Shown here one piece after another: positions 42,549 to 51,141 of a DNA stretch of 64,000 bases. Location of the stretch: NCBI RefSeq assembly GCF_037992945.1, contig NZ_CP150304.1, positions 4,788,501-4,852,500 on the forward strand, in the 5' to 3' direction. The first letter of the stretch is position 1; every line of letters starts with the position of its first letter. Made by a program: the position numbers and the translations under genes. Below the pieces are notes generated by a model. That model did no database searches, was not told the DNA's origin, and worked only from the letters and a program-made list of their open reading frames with translations. The DNA is from Peribacillus sp. FSL E2-0218. GTDB lineage: Bacteria > Bacillota > Bacilli > Bacillales > DSM-1321.

Positions 42549-42834
42549 GTTCTTCACCTCGATTTGGCCTCTGTTCGACTATAGGAACCTTCACCATAAA
42601 TCGCCGTTCGATATCCATTTGACGATTTACAAATGCTGATAGTTCAAACAAATGGTATTTTACATCCTTTTATGAAAGATATATGTGTATGTTTAGTATA
42701 TCTTATCATTATACTATTTTTGAAATGAGCTAACAATAAAGTAAACTTCCTGCATTGGGGGAATATTCATTCCTGATGATCCTCGTACCAAGTATTCAAC
42801 TGCTGCTCCACTCCTATTCTTCACCAGAATTCCC

Positions 42835-42876
42835 GCCTGCATGCAAAGGGATGGAACATCGGAATTGCATGCAGGC
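42835..42876. repeat. Orphan hairpin in the trxB-yvcI gap
   Basis: Perfect 12-bp arms GCCTGCATGCAA and TTGCATGCAGGC separated by 18 nt. No T-run, no gene edge. The 42549-43066 gap also holds the trxB terminator and an unsupported small open frame (42714-42926, minus). Confidence 0.5.
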
Positions 42877-42913
42877 CTACCCATTTCCCTTGAATTGGAA
42901 TATAAGAACAGAC

Positions 42914-42946
42914 AAAAAAAGGACACAGATGCTTAATCTGTGTCCT
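42914..42946 (-). terminator. Terminator of trxB
   Basis: An 11-bp stem AGGACACAGAT / ATCTGTGTCCT with a 5-nt loop and a seven-T run on the minus strand, about 120 nt after the trxB stop. Confidence 0.85.
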
Positions 42947-43066
42947 CCAACGTTTATAATTAAAGGGGGTCAACTTCTACTCTAACTATACCGAATCATT
43001 ATTTCACGCGTGTTACAGCCGGGTTAAAACGGAATTACGATGTGTAAATTTTTGTAACCGATCCGA

Positions 43067-44014
43067 TTATGCCTTTGGCTGCAATTTTTCCTGAAGTTCT
43101 TCTACATAATGCTGGGCAGATTGAGCGGCAATGCTTCCATCACCGGTCGCTGTCACGATTTGACGCAATGTTTTTTCACGAACGTCACCAGCAGCGAAGA
43201 TACCAGGGACACGTGTCTCCATCCGATCATTCGTTTCAATATAGCCCGTTGCATTCAAGATGTTCAAGCTTTCAAATGGTTTAGTCAGCGGAAGCATTCC
43301 GATATAAATGAATACACCGTCTGCATCGAGCTTCGTTTCTTCACCGTTCACTGTCGAAACGAGGGTGACTCCGCCAACCTTGCCGCCCTCTTCATTGATT
43401 TCCTTCAACGTATGATTCCAGATGAAATCGACTTTTTCATTGGCAAAAGCGCGATCCTGAAGAATTTTTTGTGCACGAAGCTCTTCACGCCTGTGAACGA
43501 TCGTCACCTTCGAAGCGAAGCGGGTCAAGTACACGCCCTCTTCCACCGCAGAGTCTCCCCCGCCGATAACGAACAGTTCTTTTTGCTTGAAGAATGCTCC
43601 GTCACAAACCGCACAATACGATACCCCGCGTCCGCCCAATTCCTTTTCGCCCGGTACGCCGATTTTTTTATATTCGGCACCCGATGAAATGATGATTGAG
43701 CGCGCTTTGAATTCCTTGGAACCGGCAATGATCGTTTTATACTCTTCACCGTCGATGATTTCTTTAACATCGCCATAAGCATACTCCGCACCGAATTTCT
43801 TTGCATGGTCAAACATTTTCGTTGAAAGTTCAGGTCCGAGGATTGTGTCGAATCCAGGATAATTTTCAACTTCTTCCGTATTGGCCATTTGCCCGCCCGG
43901 AACGCCTCGTTCCAACATCAAGGTTGATAGGTTCGCACGTGATGTATAGACAGCAGCCGTCATCCCGGCAGGACCAGCTCCAATAATAACAACGTCATAA
44001 ATTTTTTCAGACAT
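43067..44014 (-). CDS. trxB: Thioredoxin reductase
   Basis: A 315-residue FAD/NADPH enzyme that reduces thioredoxin. FAD motif VVIIGAGPAGMTAAVY; redox-active SYCAVCDGAFF; NADPH motif VIGGGDSAVEEGVYL; C-terminal FAD contact GIFAAGDVREKTLRQI. Standard low-molecular-weight bacterial type. It follows the TPR gene and is not in an operon with yvcI, since a terminator separates them. Confidence 0.98.
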   Translation of the reverse strand: MSEKIYDVVIIGAGPAGMTAAVYTSRANLSTLMLERGVPGGQMANTEEVENYPGFDTILGPELSTKMFDHAKKFGAEYAYGDVKEIIDGEEYKTIIAGSKEFKARSIIISSGAEYKKIGVPGEKELGGRGVSYCAVCDGAFFKQKELFVIGGGDSAVEEGVYLTRFASKVTIVHRREELRAQKILQDRAFANEKVDFIWNHTLKEINEEGGKVGGVTLVSTVNGEETKLDADGVFIYIGMLPLTKPFESLNILNATGYIETNDRMETRVPGIFAAGDVREKTLRQIVTATGDGSIAAQSAQHYVEELQEKLQPKA

Positions 44015-44117
44015 GTTCTCACTCCTCCATATTCCATTACGAATGGAACCTTCACTACGGTTAGTGTTCCCTACCTATTATCCTATATAACAAATAATTT
44101 TTCGTCCAAATATCTGC

Positions 44118-45620
44118 TCATTCCAGAAGGGTTTGCACCAACTTCACGTACTTCGACAAGGTGGACACGGATATGAAATGTTTGTCTGCAATTGCCTGTT
44201 TGCTAACTTTCTCATTTTTAAGCTGATTCCATACGTATTCCACCGCAGACGCCCATCCTGCAGGATTGTTGAGCTTTTGCTCGGACTTCACCGCTTCGAT
44301 GAAGACCGAAAACCACATAAGATAAAGTCCAGCTTCATCCAATTGAATCGGCTGGAAATGCCGGTATAACAACTCAGCCGTTCGATCCGCAAAATCAACG
44401 TGCGTCAATGGGCGATCTTTGGAAGGAGCCTGGACAAGGTCGGCATAATCCCGTTCCAGATCAGTGAAATTCTGGTTAAGGTTGAGCACTTGGTTTTTCA
44501 ATAACTTCTGTTTATGGACCGAGTGCTTCAAAAGGAAAATGGCAAACAGCCTTTCTTCGATAAACTCGCTTTCCAGCCGTTTAATAATGGAAGGAAAGTG
44601 ATGCTCAAAACCGTCCGAGGTAGCATTCATATCACCCCACGGCTCCATGCCTTCCTTTTCCGGGTTCATTTCCACGACCTTCTTCCAAGCCTTTCTGGCT
44701 GCCTGTTCGTGGCCTAAGTGATAGGCGGATATCGTTAGCCAATAATAGAAGGTCCCATCACCTTCGAAACCTTGCTTTTGCAAAACTTTCAGCCATCGAT
44801 ACGCTGAGGCATAATTTCCGATCAAGGCGAAGGTCGCCCCAAGCTTGAAACGATGTTCGGATAGCATCGGCCGGATTTTCTCCAGCATCTGTATGAGCTC
44901 CTCGACCTTCTCTTCATCCTGTTGATAATGATGGAAAACGACGAGGTTACAAAGCGCATGCAGGTTTCCTGGGCTTTTTTCCAGCACTTCATCCAAGGTC
45001 CCAAAGGCATCCTCCACTTGGCCAAGGTAGAAATAGGCTAATGCCAAGTTATTATAAGCGGACCAGTAGTCCTCATATTCGGCAATCGTTTCCTTCAATA
45101 CCTCGATTGCCTTAGGGAAATTCCCTGATTCCAAATATTCACGCGCTTTCTCCTGTTTGGCAATGAGCCCATCATGCTTAAAGGGGTTTTCTTCCGTTTC
45201 ATCCGTCTCGAAGGTAATCAGTTCAAGCAAATCCTCTGCGTCATCGCTGAACTCCCCATCCTCTTCTTTATCGAGATAAGCACTTGCATGACGGTAAGCT
45301 TCCTTGAACATGCCTAAGTGGGCATAATTATTCGCCAGAAAGTAATGACATTCCGACATATAAGGATCCATCACATCCAAGATGTTTTCCAAAAGGTTGT
45401 TCGAATAATTATATTCACCGATTTCCGAGCATGTGATTGCCAATTGACAGGCTATCATCGGTTCGGCCGGCTCCAGTTCAAGCGCACGCTCCAAGTATTT
45501 TTTTGATTTTGGCAGTTCTCTTCTATGATATGCTTTTAAACCCTTGGTGAAATAATACTCACCTGTTGGGTGAAAGGTTAAAATTTTTGCCTGTTGGCCA
45601 AATTTAGAGTCTTTACTCAT
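44118..45620 (-). CDS. Large TPR protein (YvcD-like)
   Basis: A 500-residue cytosolic protein made of TPR units (KYLERALELEPAEPMIACQ, AYNNLALAYFYLGQVEDAF, and others) from about residue 20 to 330, then a helical domain and a C-terminal HTH-like stretch (SKQAIADKHFISVSTLSKYV) near residues 470-490. The B. subtilis counterpart upstream of trxB is YvcD; its function is unknown. Start ATG 45620 has GGAGG 5 nt upstream. Gap to trxB is about 100 nt, so co-transcription is possible. Confidence 0.9.
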   Translation of the reverse strand: MSKDSKFGQQAKILTFHPTGEYYFTKGLKAYHRRELPKSKKYLERALELEPAEPMIACQLAITCSEIGEYNYSNNLLENILDVMDPYMSECHYFLANNYAHLGMFKEAYRHASAYLDKEEDGEFSDDAEDLLELITFETDETEENPFKHDGLIAKQEKAREYLESGNFPKAIEVLKETIAEYEDYWSAYNNLALAYFYLGQVEDAFGTLDEVLEKSPGNLHALCNLVVFHHYQQDEEKVEELIQMLEKIRPMLSEHRFKLGATFALIGNYASAYRWLKVLQKQGFEGDGTFYYWLTISAYHLGHEQAARKAWKKVVEMNPEKEGMEPWGDMNATSDGFEHHFPSIIKRLESEFIEERLFAIFLLKHSVHKQKLLKNQVLNLNQNFTDLERDYADLVQAPSKDRPLTHVDFADRTAELLYRHFQPIQLDEAGLYLMWFSVFIEAVKSEQKLNNPAGWASAVEYVWNQLKNEKVSKQAIADKHFISVSTLSKYVKLVQTLLE

Positions 45621-45802
45621 GTAATCCTCCATCTACAAGTTGATTAACCACAGTATTATAACATATTGGAGTAATTTTGCCGAATAATTCAAGAAAATGG
45701 AAAAAGGTTATCTGACCCCCGGTTATAAAAAAAATCCGGCAATGCGCTATCATTTTAAGCTGCCATCTTGGAGAAAGGCATCAAGGAATTTCTTGCCTCA
45801 AT

Positions 45803-47260
45803 TTAAAAAGGATATTGGCGAGCTACGGTTTGTTTGGATATCCATTTGGTGACAGTGAATTCCTCCACTACCCACGGGTTGCCGAAGCGCCCCATACCGC
45901 TCATTTTATTGCCGCCAAAAGCAACGTTAGGACCATCATTTACAGTCTGATCATTGATATGCGTCATCCCGCTATCGATTTCGAGACCCAATCGCTCGCC
46001 TCTCTCCAAGTCATTGGTGAAAATGGCAGAGCTCAAACCGTATTCGGTATCATTGGCCACCTCAATGGCCTCTTCGTCGGTTTCGGCTTTAATGATGGAA
46101 ACGACTGGTGAGAACAGTTCAGTCTGGGCAATCTTGTCCGTATTTTGCACATCGCGGAAAACGTATGGTGTCAGGACGTTTCCTTCCCTTTTCCCTTCAA
46201 GCGCAAGGACTGCACCACTTAGCTTGGCCTCCTCGATGTAGCGCTGCGCTTTGTCGATTTGGCGTTCATTCACAAGCGGCCCAATGACGGTTTTTGGATT
46301 TAACGGATTTCCGTAAGGAAGCATCTTGGCCCGTTCCACAAATTTCGCGATGAAGTCCTCGTATAGATCCTTATGGACGATGATTCGGTTAATGCTCATG
46401 CAAATTTGTCCTTGGTGCAAGTACTTTCCGAAGATGGCTGCATCGACTGCACGATCGACATCCGCATCCGAAAGGACGATAAATGGATTATTGCCGCCCA
46501 ATTCAAGTGCCACACGTTTTAGGTTCTTCCCGGCCACTTCACCAATATGGCGTCCAACTGGCGTTGAACCCGTAAAGCTAATCAGCCTTGGGATCGGATT
46601 GGTAAGCATGTCATCCCCGATCTCCTCCAGATCAGTAATGATCATATTCAATACCCCTTTTGGCAGGCCCGCATATTCAAAGGCAGCAGCGATGATGATT
46701 CCGCCTGAATACGAAACCTGTACATCTGGTTTGTGAACGACACTATTTCCTAACGCAATGGCCGGAGCAATCGTTCTTACAGAAAGGTTCAGCGGGAAGT
46801 TGAAAGGAGAAATCGATGAAATGACCCCCAATGGCCGGCGATGAATGCGATTCACCTTACCCTCCACAGCCGATGGCACTTCATGTACACGGTTCACCTC
46901 ATGTGAATAGGTCAATGATTCTTTTAAAATTTGTATGGTCAGGTCAAGTTCAGCATTGGCTTTTATGAAGCTTCCGCCTGTTTCGCGGACGATGACATCA
47001 ATGATGTCGTCGCGGTATTCCTGAAAGTATGACGCTGCCTTTTTCAATACTTCATTCCGTTGTTCCGGAGTTGTCTTGGCCCATTCTTTTTGTGCTGCTT
47101 TTGCATGCTCAAAGGATTCCTGCACTTGTTTGGATGATGCTAGACTTACAGTTGATAAAATAGAACCATCAAATGGGTTAAGAATATCGTGGGTACGGCC
47201 CGTCAAACCTTCCACCCATTCACCATTAATGTAGCTTTTATTCAAGGAACTGAATTTCAT
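45803..47260 (-). CDS. Aldehyde dehydrogenase (vanillin/benzaldehyde dehydrogenase-like, YfmT type)
   Basis: A 485-residue NAD(P)-dependent ALDH. SISPFNFPLNLSVRTIAPAI is the cofactor-site region; VALELGGNNPFIVL contains the general-base Glu, and GQICMSINRI the catalytic Cys in a spot where many ALDHs have GQxC. Best general match is B. subtilis YfmT (vanillin dehydrogenase), but substrate preference cannot be read from sequence. Start ATG 47260 has AAGGAGG 8 nt upstream. It is monocistronic between the his operon terminator and the YvcD-like gene. Confidence 0.92.
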   Translation of the reverse strand: MKFSSLNKSYINGEWVEGLTGRTHDILNPFDGSILSTVSLASSKQVQESFEHAKAAQKEWAKTTPEQRNEVLKKAASYFQEYRDDIIDVIVRETGGSFIKANAELDLTIQILKESLTYSHEVNRVHEVPSAVEGKVNRIHRRPLGVISSISPFNFPLNLSVRTIAPAIALGNSVVHKPDVQVSYSGGIIIAAAFEYAGLPKGVLNMIITDLEEIGDDMLTNPIPRLISFTGSTPVGRHIGEVAGKNLKRVALELGGNNPFIVLSDADVDRAVDAAIFGKYLHQGQICMSINRIIVHKDLYEDFIAKFVERAKMLPYGNPLNPKTVIGPLVNERQIDKAQRYIEEAKLSGAVLALEGKREGNVLTPYVFRDVQNTDKIAQTELFSPVVSIIKAETDEEAIEVANDTEYGLSSAIFTNDLERGERLGLEIDSGMTHINDQTVNDGPNVAFGGNKMSGMGRFGNPWVVEEFTVTKWISKQTVARQYPF

Positions 47261-47366
47261 CTGTGTATCCTCCTTATTGGAAGTGAACAAAATGCATAAA
47301 CACTCCATTTTTGATGAAGTATATTCCTAGATAAATCATGAGTCAAGAAATAGTGACCAATAAAGA

Positions 47367-47391
47367 AAGCCCTCCTTTTGATGGAGGGCTT
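47367..47391 (-). terminator. Terminator-like hairpin, distal copy beyond the his operon
   Basis: AAGCCCTCC and GGAGGGCTT with a 7-nt loop. It resembles the hairpin at 47673-47693; the two bracket copy C of the intergenic repeat. Confidence 0.65.
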
Positions 47392-47470
47392 ATTCTCTAG
47401 GCAAACTAGCGTCAATGGCCCGCCGTTTTGGAAGTTTGCCTTTTTTCTTTTGTCCTTTGTCCGTTATTTT

Positions 47471-47582
47471 CCACTTCAGGCGCTCGCTTATCCAGAGGCC
47501 GTCCGGGGAGCCCCCTCGGCGCTTGCTCCCTTGGACGCGCATTCCTAAGCGGGAGTCTCCTCCTTCCTTTCCATTCCACTCT
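47471..47582 (+). repeat. Dispersed GC-rich intergenic repeat, copy C
   Basis: It has the same ordered blocks as copies A and B: CGCTTATCCAGAGGCCGTCC, AGCCCCCTCGGCGCTTGC, GCGGGAGTCTCC and CCTTTCCATTCCACTC. It lies between the ALDH gene start and the his operon end. Confidence 0.7.
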
Positions 47583-47672
47583 GTGTGAATATCAAATTAG
47601 TGGCATGACTTTCCCTTTATATTCAGGGGGGCCATTTGATGCGCGGCGCCTTTTAGAAGAAAAATATAAACG

Positions 47673-47693
47673 GCCCTCCTTTTAAAGGAGGGC
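47673..47693 (-). terminator. Proximal hairpin after the his operon
   Basis: GCCCTCCTTT / AAAGGAGGGC, 11 nt past the hisI stop; the following bases are only moderately T-rich. Confidence 0.6.
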
Positions 47694-47703
47694 AGACAAC
47701 CGT

Positions 47704-48360
47704 TCATTCAGTTTCTTTTGGCTCGTCCTTTTCGGAGTGTCTGGCCTTCAATACATCCAGCACCGCTTGGAAAGGCAATTCCTGTTCCTGGAGCAAAACG
47801 AATAAGTGATAGAGGAGATCGGCACTTTCCATGGACAATTCCTCGGCATCGCGGTTTTTGGCGGCAATGATCACCTCTGCCGCTTCTTCTCCGACCTTTT
47901 TCAGGATTTTATCAACGCCTTTATCGAACAAGTAGGTGGTATAAGAGCCTTCAGGCATCTCCGCTTTCCTTTTGGTAATCAATTGTTCCAATTCCGTCAG
48001 GAACGCCACATTCGTTTCAGCCGCTTGACGGGCTTCCGTATTTTGATAGATCGTTTCGCTAAAACAGCTCGTTGCTCCAGTATGGCATGCAGGACCTGCA
48101 GGAACGACCGCAACGACCAATGCATCCTGATCACAGTCATACTTGATTTCGATGATTTTCTGTGTATTTCCGCTGGTCGCCCCCTTATGCCATAATTCAT
48201 TTCGCGAGCGGCTAAAGAAAACCGTTTCACCCGTTTCAATCGACATTTTTAGCGATTCTTCATTCATGTAAGCAAGCGTCAGCACTTCTTTGCTGCGGGC
48301 GTCCTGGACAATTGCCGGTATTAGACCTTTTTCATCGAATTTAATAGTTTCAAGATTCAT
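47704..48360 (-). CDS. hisI: Bifunctional phosphoribosyl-AMP cyclohydrolase / phosphoribosyl-ATP pyrophosphatase
   Basis: The HisIE fusion of 218 residues, catalysing steps 2 and 3 of histidine synthesis. The N-terminal cyclohydrolase part (1-~100) has LAYMNEESLKMSIETGE, LWHKGATSGN, and metal-binding CDQDALVV and CHTGATSCF; the C-terminal pyrophosphatase part (from ~115) has KKVGEEAAEVIIAAKN and ADLLYHLFVLL. It is the last gene of the his operon; its ATG overlaps the hisF stop by 4 bp. Confidence 0.97.
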   Translation of the reverse strand: MNLETIKFDEKGLIPAIVQDARSKEVLTLAYMNEESLKMSIETGETVFFSRSRNELWHKGATSGNTQKIIEIKYDCDQDALVVAVVPAGPACHTGATSCFSETIYQNTEARQAAETNVAFLTELEQLITKRKAEMPEGSYTTYLFDKGVDKILKKVGEEAAEVIIAAKNRDAEELSMESADLLYHLFVLLQEQELPFQAVLDVLKARHSEKDEPKETE

Positions 48361-49115
48361 CGTACAACCACTCCTTGTTGTTTGAGAAACGCTTTGACTT
48401 CTTTGACCGATGTTTCTTTATAATGAAAGATCGAGGCAGCTAATGCTGCATCGGCTTTGCCTTCTTCAAATGCTTCCCGGAAATGCTCGGCGTTACCTGC
48501 ACCGCCTGAGGCGATGACCGGCACGGAAACCGCTTCCGATACCGCTTTGGTTAAAGCGATATTGAACCCCTGTTTCTCCCCGTCGCAATCCATGCTTGTC
48601 AATAAAATTTCGCCGGCACCGCGACTGACGGCTTCCTTGGCCCAGTCGACCACTTCCCATTCGGTCGGTTTTCGCCCGCCATGGGTATATACCCGCCATG
48701 ATCCCAGCCCTTCATCGTATCGGGCGTCAATGGCGACGACGATGCATTGGGCACCAAAGTAATCAGAGCCTTCATTAATCAATTCAGGCCGGAGAACGGC
48801 TGCTGTATTCAACGATACTTTATCTGCACCTGCACGTAATATCTTCTTCATATCCGCCAGGGAATTAATGCCGCCGCCAACTGTGAACGGGATGGCCAAG
48901 CTGCCGGCTACCGCTTGAACGACGTCGACAATCGTTTCCCTGCCTTCATGTGAGGCAGAAATATCGAGAAAGACAAGCTCATCGGCACCTTCCTGATCAT
49001 AAAAAGCCGCAAGCTCGACCGGATCTCCGGCATCTCTTAGCGAAACGAATTGTATGCCTTTGACAACACGCCCATCCTTTACATCGAGACACGGAATGAT
49101 TCGTTTAGTGAGCAT
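48357..49115 (-). CDS. hisF: Imidazole glycerol phosphate synthase cyclase subunit
   Basis: A TIM barrel of 252 residues that works with HisH to form imidazole glycerol phosphate and AICAR. IIPCLDVKDGRVVKG with catalytic Asp11, LVFLDISASHEGR, and the second acid in TSMDCDGEKQG (Asp130 region). Phosphate loops PFTVGGGI and ASGGAGN. It starts right after hisA. Confidence 0.98.
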   Translation of the reverse strand: MLTKRIIPCLDVKDGRVVKGIQFVSLRDAGDPVELAAFYDQEGADELVFLDISASHEGRETIVDVVQAVAGSLAIPFTVGGGINSLADMKKILRAGADKVSLNTAAVLRPELINEGSDYFGAQCIVVAIDARYDEGLGSWRVYTHGGRKPTEWEVVDWAKEAVSRGAGEILLTSMDCDGEKQGFNIALTKAVSEAVSVPVIASGGAGNAEHFREAFEEGKADAALAASIFHYKETSVKEVKAFLKQQGVVVR

Positions 49116-49850
49116 TTAACCACGCACCTTTTCCAGCGCCTCTGCAACGGTAAAGCGATTCGTATATAATGCCTTGCCGATGATCGCCCCTGCAATCCCT
49201 TCAGCTTCTTGCTGTTTGAGGGTAATGATATCTTCCAATGAACTTATGCCGCCGGAGGCGATCACGTTTTTCCCTGTTGCCTCCGCCATAGCCAATATCC
49301 CGTTGACATTCGGCCCTGAAAGCATGCCATCCGTCGCGATATCGGTCACGATGAACGTCTCGGCACCTACATCCGCCAGGCGTTTACCGAGCTCGATGGC
49401 AAGGGTTCCGGACGTTTGAAGCCACCCATGAGTCGCAACCTTGCCATCCTTCGCGTCTATGCCAATCGCGATATGCTTTCCATACTTCCTGATCATATCC
49501 TTCGTGAAGGCAGGATTTGAAACGGCTGTGCTTCCAAGAATGACACGTTCCACCCCATTATCCAGATAATGGGCGATATCTTGTTCCGTACGGATGCCGC
49601 CGCCGATTTGGATGCGTGCGCCCAATTCACTTGCTGCTTTAATCACGTATGAATCGTTGATGCGAACTCCCTCTTTCGCCCCGTCAAGGTCGACCATATG
49701 TATCCAATCCGCGCCTTGGTCCGCAAAGCTTTTTGCCATATCGAAGGGAGAATCTCCATAAACGGTTTCCTGATCGTAGTCTCCCTGGATCAAGCGGACG
49801 CATTTGCCTCCGCGCATATCAATCGCCGGGTATATCGTAAAGTTGCTCAT
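49116..49850 (-). CDS. hisA: ProFAR isomerase (1-(5-phosphoribosyl)-5-[...] imidazole-4-carboxamide isomerase)
   Basis: A TIM barrel of 244 residues, related to HisF by descent. IYPAIDMRGGKCVRL has the catalytic Asp8; VTDIATDGMLSGPN the second acid; phosphate sites IQIGGGIRT and ASGGISS. It is immediately followed by hisF, and its ATG overlaps the hisH stop by 4 bp. Confidence 0.98.
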   Translation of the reverse strand: MSNFTIYPAIDMRGGKCVRLIQGDYDQETVYGDSPFDMAKSFADQGADWIHMVDLDGAKEGVRINDSYVIKAASELGARIQIGGGIRTEQDIAHYLDNGVERVILGSTAVSNPAFTKDMIRKYGKHIAIGIDAKDGKVATHGWLQTSGTLAIELGKRLADVGAETFIVTDIATDGMLSGPNVNGILAMAEATGKNVIASGGISSLEDIITLKQQEAEGIAGAIIGKALYTNRFTVAEALEKVRG

Positions 49851-50479
49851 GCTTTTTCCTTCCCTTCTACTAATGACAGATAATTTCTTAACAGCGACAT
49901 GCCCATCTGCCCGCTTTTTTCAGGATGGAACTGCATGCCGAACACATTCCCTTTCGCTACGATTGCCGGGACTTCCCCTGCATACGTCGCACTGGCGGCA
50001 ATATATGCCTCATCCGTATTTACATAATAGGAATGCACGAAATAAACATGGTCCGCTTCCAGTCCTGCAGTCACAGGTGACGAATGTTTGAATTCAAGTC
50101 GATTCCAGCCCATGTGAGGCACTTTATAAACATGGCCGCTTGCATCCATGCCCTGAAACCGGACGACATTGCCTGGGATGAGTGACAATCCTTGTGCCGG
50201 CCCATTTTCCTCGCTTTCATCAAAGAGAAGCTGCATGCCGAGGCAGATGCCTAATACATAGCCTCCCCCTGCTGCATAACGCTTCAGGAATTCATCCAGC
50301 CCTTGTTTTTCCAAAAGGCTCATGGCATCCCTGAACGAGCCAACACCAGGAAGAATGATCCCTGTTGCCTTTGAAAGTTCTTTTGGGTCATCGGAAATGA
50401 ATGAATCGGCGCCAAGCCGCTCCAGCGCTTTGCTTACAGAAAATAAGTTCCCCATGCCGTAATCCACGATCCCGAGCAT
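49847..50479 (-). CDS. hisH: Imidazole glycerol phosphate synthase glutaminase subunit
   Basis: A class I glutamine amidotransferase of 210 residues that feeds ammonia to HisF. Catalytic Cys in VLGICLGMQLLFDES, His and Glu in FGMQFHPEKSG. The start ATG follows directly after the hisB stop. Position and size match the B. subtilis operon. Confidence 0.98.
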   Translation of the reverse strand: MLGIVDYGMGNLFSVSKALERLGADSFISDDPKELSKATGIILPGVGSFRDAMSLLEKQGLDEFLKRYAAGGGYVLGICLGMQLLFDESEENGPAQGLSLIPGNVVRFQGMDASGHVYKVPHMGWNRLEFKHSSPVTAGLEADHVYFVHSYYVNTDEAYIAASATYAGEVPAIVAKGNVFGMQFHPEKSGQMGMSLLRNYLSLVEGKEKA

Positions 50480-51067
50480 TTACAACAATCCTTTCGTTGA
50501 AGGAATGCCTTTGACCCTCGGATCGATGGTCGTCGCCTCATCCAATGCACGTCCCATCGCTTTGAATATCGCTTCGATCATATGGTGTGTGTTATGGCCA
50601 TAATGAACGACTACATGCAAGTTCATCCTGGCTTCAAGAGCGAATTTCCAAAGAAACTCATGCACGAGTTCCGTATCGAACGTCCCTACCTTTTGCGAAG
50701 GGAACTCCGCCCTGAATTCCAGATGCGGACGATTGCTTAAGTCGATGACAACCTGCGCGAGTGCTTCGTCCATCGGTACGAAAGCATTTCCGTACCGTTT
50801 AATCCCGCGCTTGTCTCCCAGCGCCTCCAATAACGTCTGGCCTAAGCAAATGCCAATATCTTCAGTTGTATGATGATCATCGACCTCCGTATCGCCTTTT
50901 GCATCGACGGACAAATCGAATTTCCCATGTTTCGTGAACAAATCAAGCATATGTGTCATAAACGGGACGCCAGTCTTGATAGATGAATTGCCTTCCCCAT
51001 CGACACCAAACTTCAAACTGATCTCCGTTTCATTCGTCTTTCGCTCCACACTAGCAAAACGTTCCAT
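50480..51067 (-). CDS. hisB: Imidazoleglycerol-phosphate dehydratase
   Basis: The monofunctional, manganese-dependent dehydratase of 195 residues. Metal-binding motifs DDHHTTEDIGI and a second HxxH-type one in VVHYGHNTHHMIEAIFKA. It lacks the phosphatase domain present in the enterobacterial HisB. ATG 51067 has GGAGG 7 nt upstream; GTG 51070 is the alternative. It is 75 nt after hisD. Confidence 0.97.
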   Translation of the reverse strand: MERFASVERKTNETEISLKFGVDGEGNSSIKTGVPFMTHMLDLFTKHGKFDLSVDAKGDTEVDDHHTTEDIGICLGQTLLEALGDKRGIKRYGNAFVPMDEALAQVVIDLSNRPHLEFRAEFPSQKVGTFDTELVHEFLWKFALEARMNLHVVVHYGHNTHHMIEAIFKAMGRALDEATTIDPRVKGIPSTKGLL

Positions 51068-51141
51068 CACAAATCCTCCTCATCGGGGCCTGTCCCCTTT
51101 TCCCAAGCTGTACCTTGCATATATTCCGTAAAAAAATGCCC

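Noticed and set aside
42714..42926. 70-codon minus-strand frame
   Set aside because: Its codons overlap the trxB terminator and the orphan hairpin, and no ribosome site precedes it.
43109..43687. 192-codon plus-strand frame
   Set aside because: It is antisense to trxB and has no recognisable protein features.
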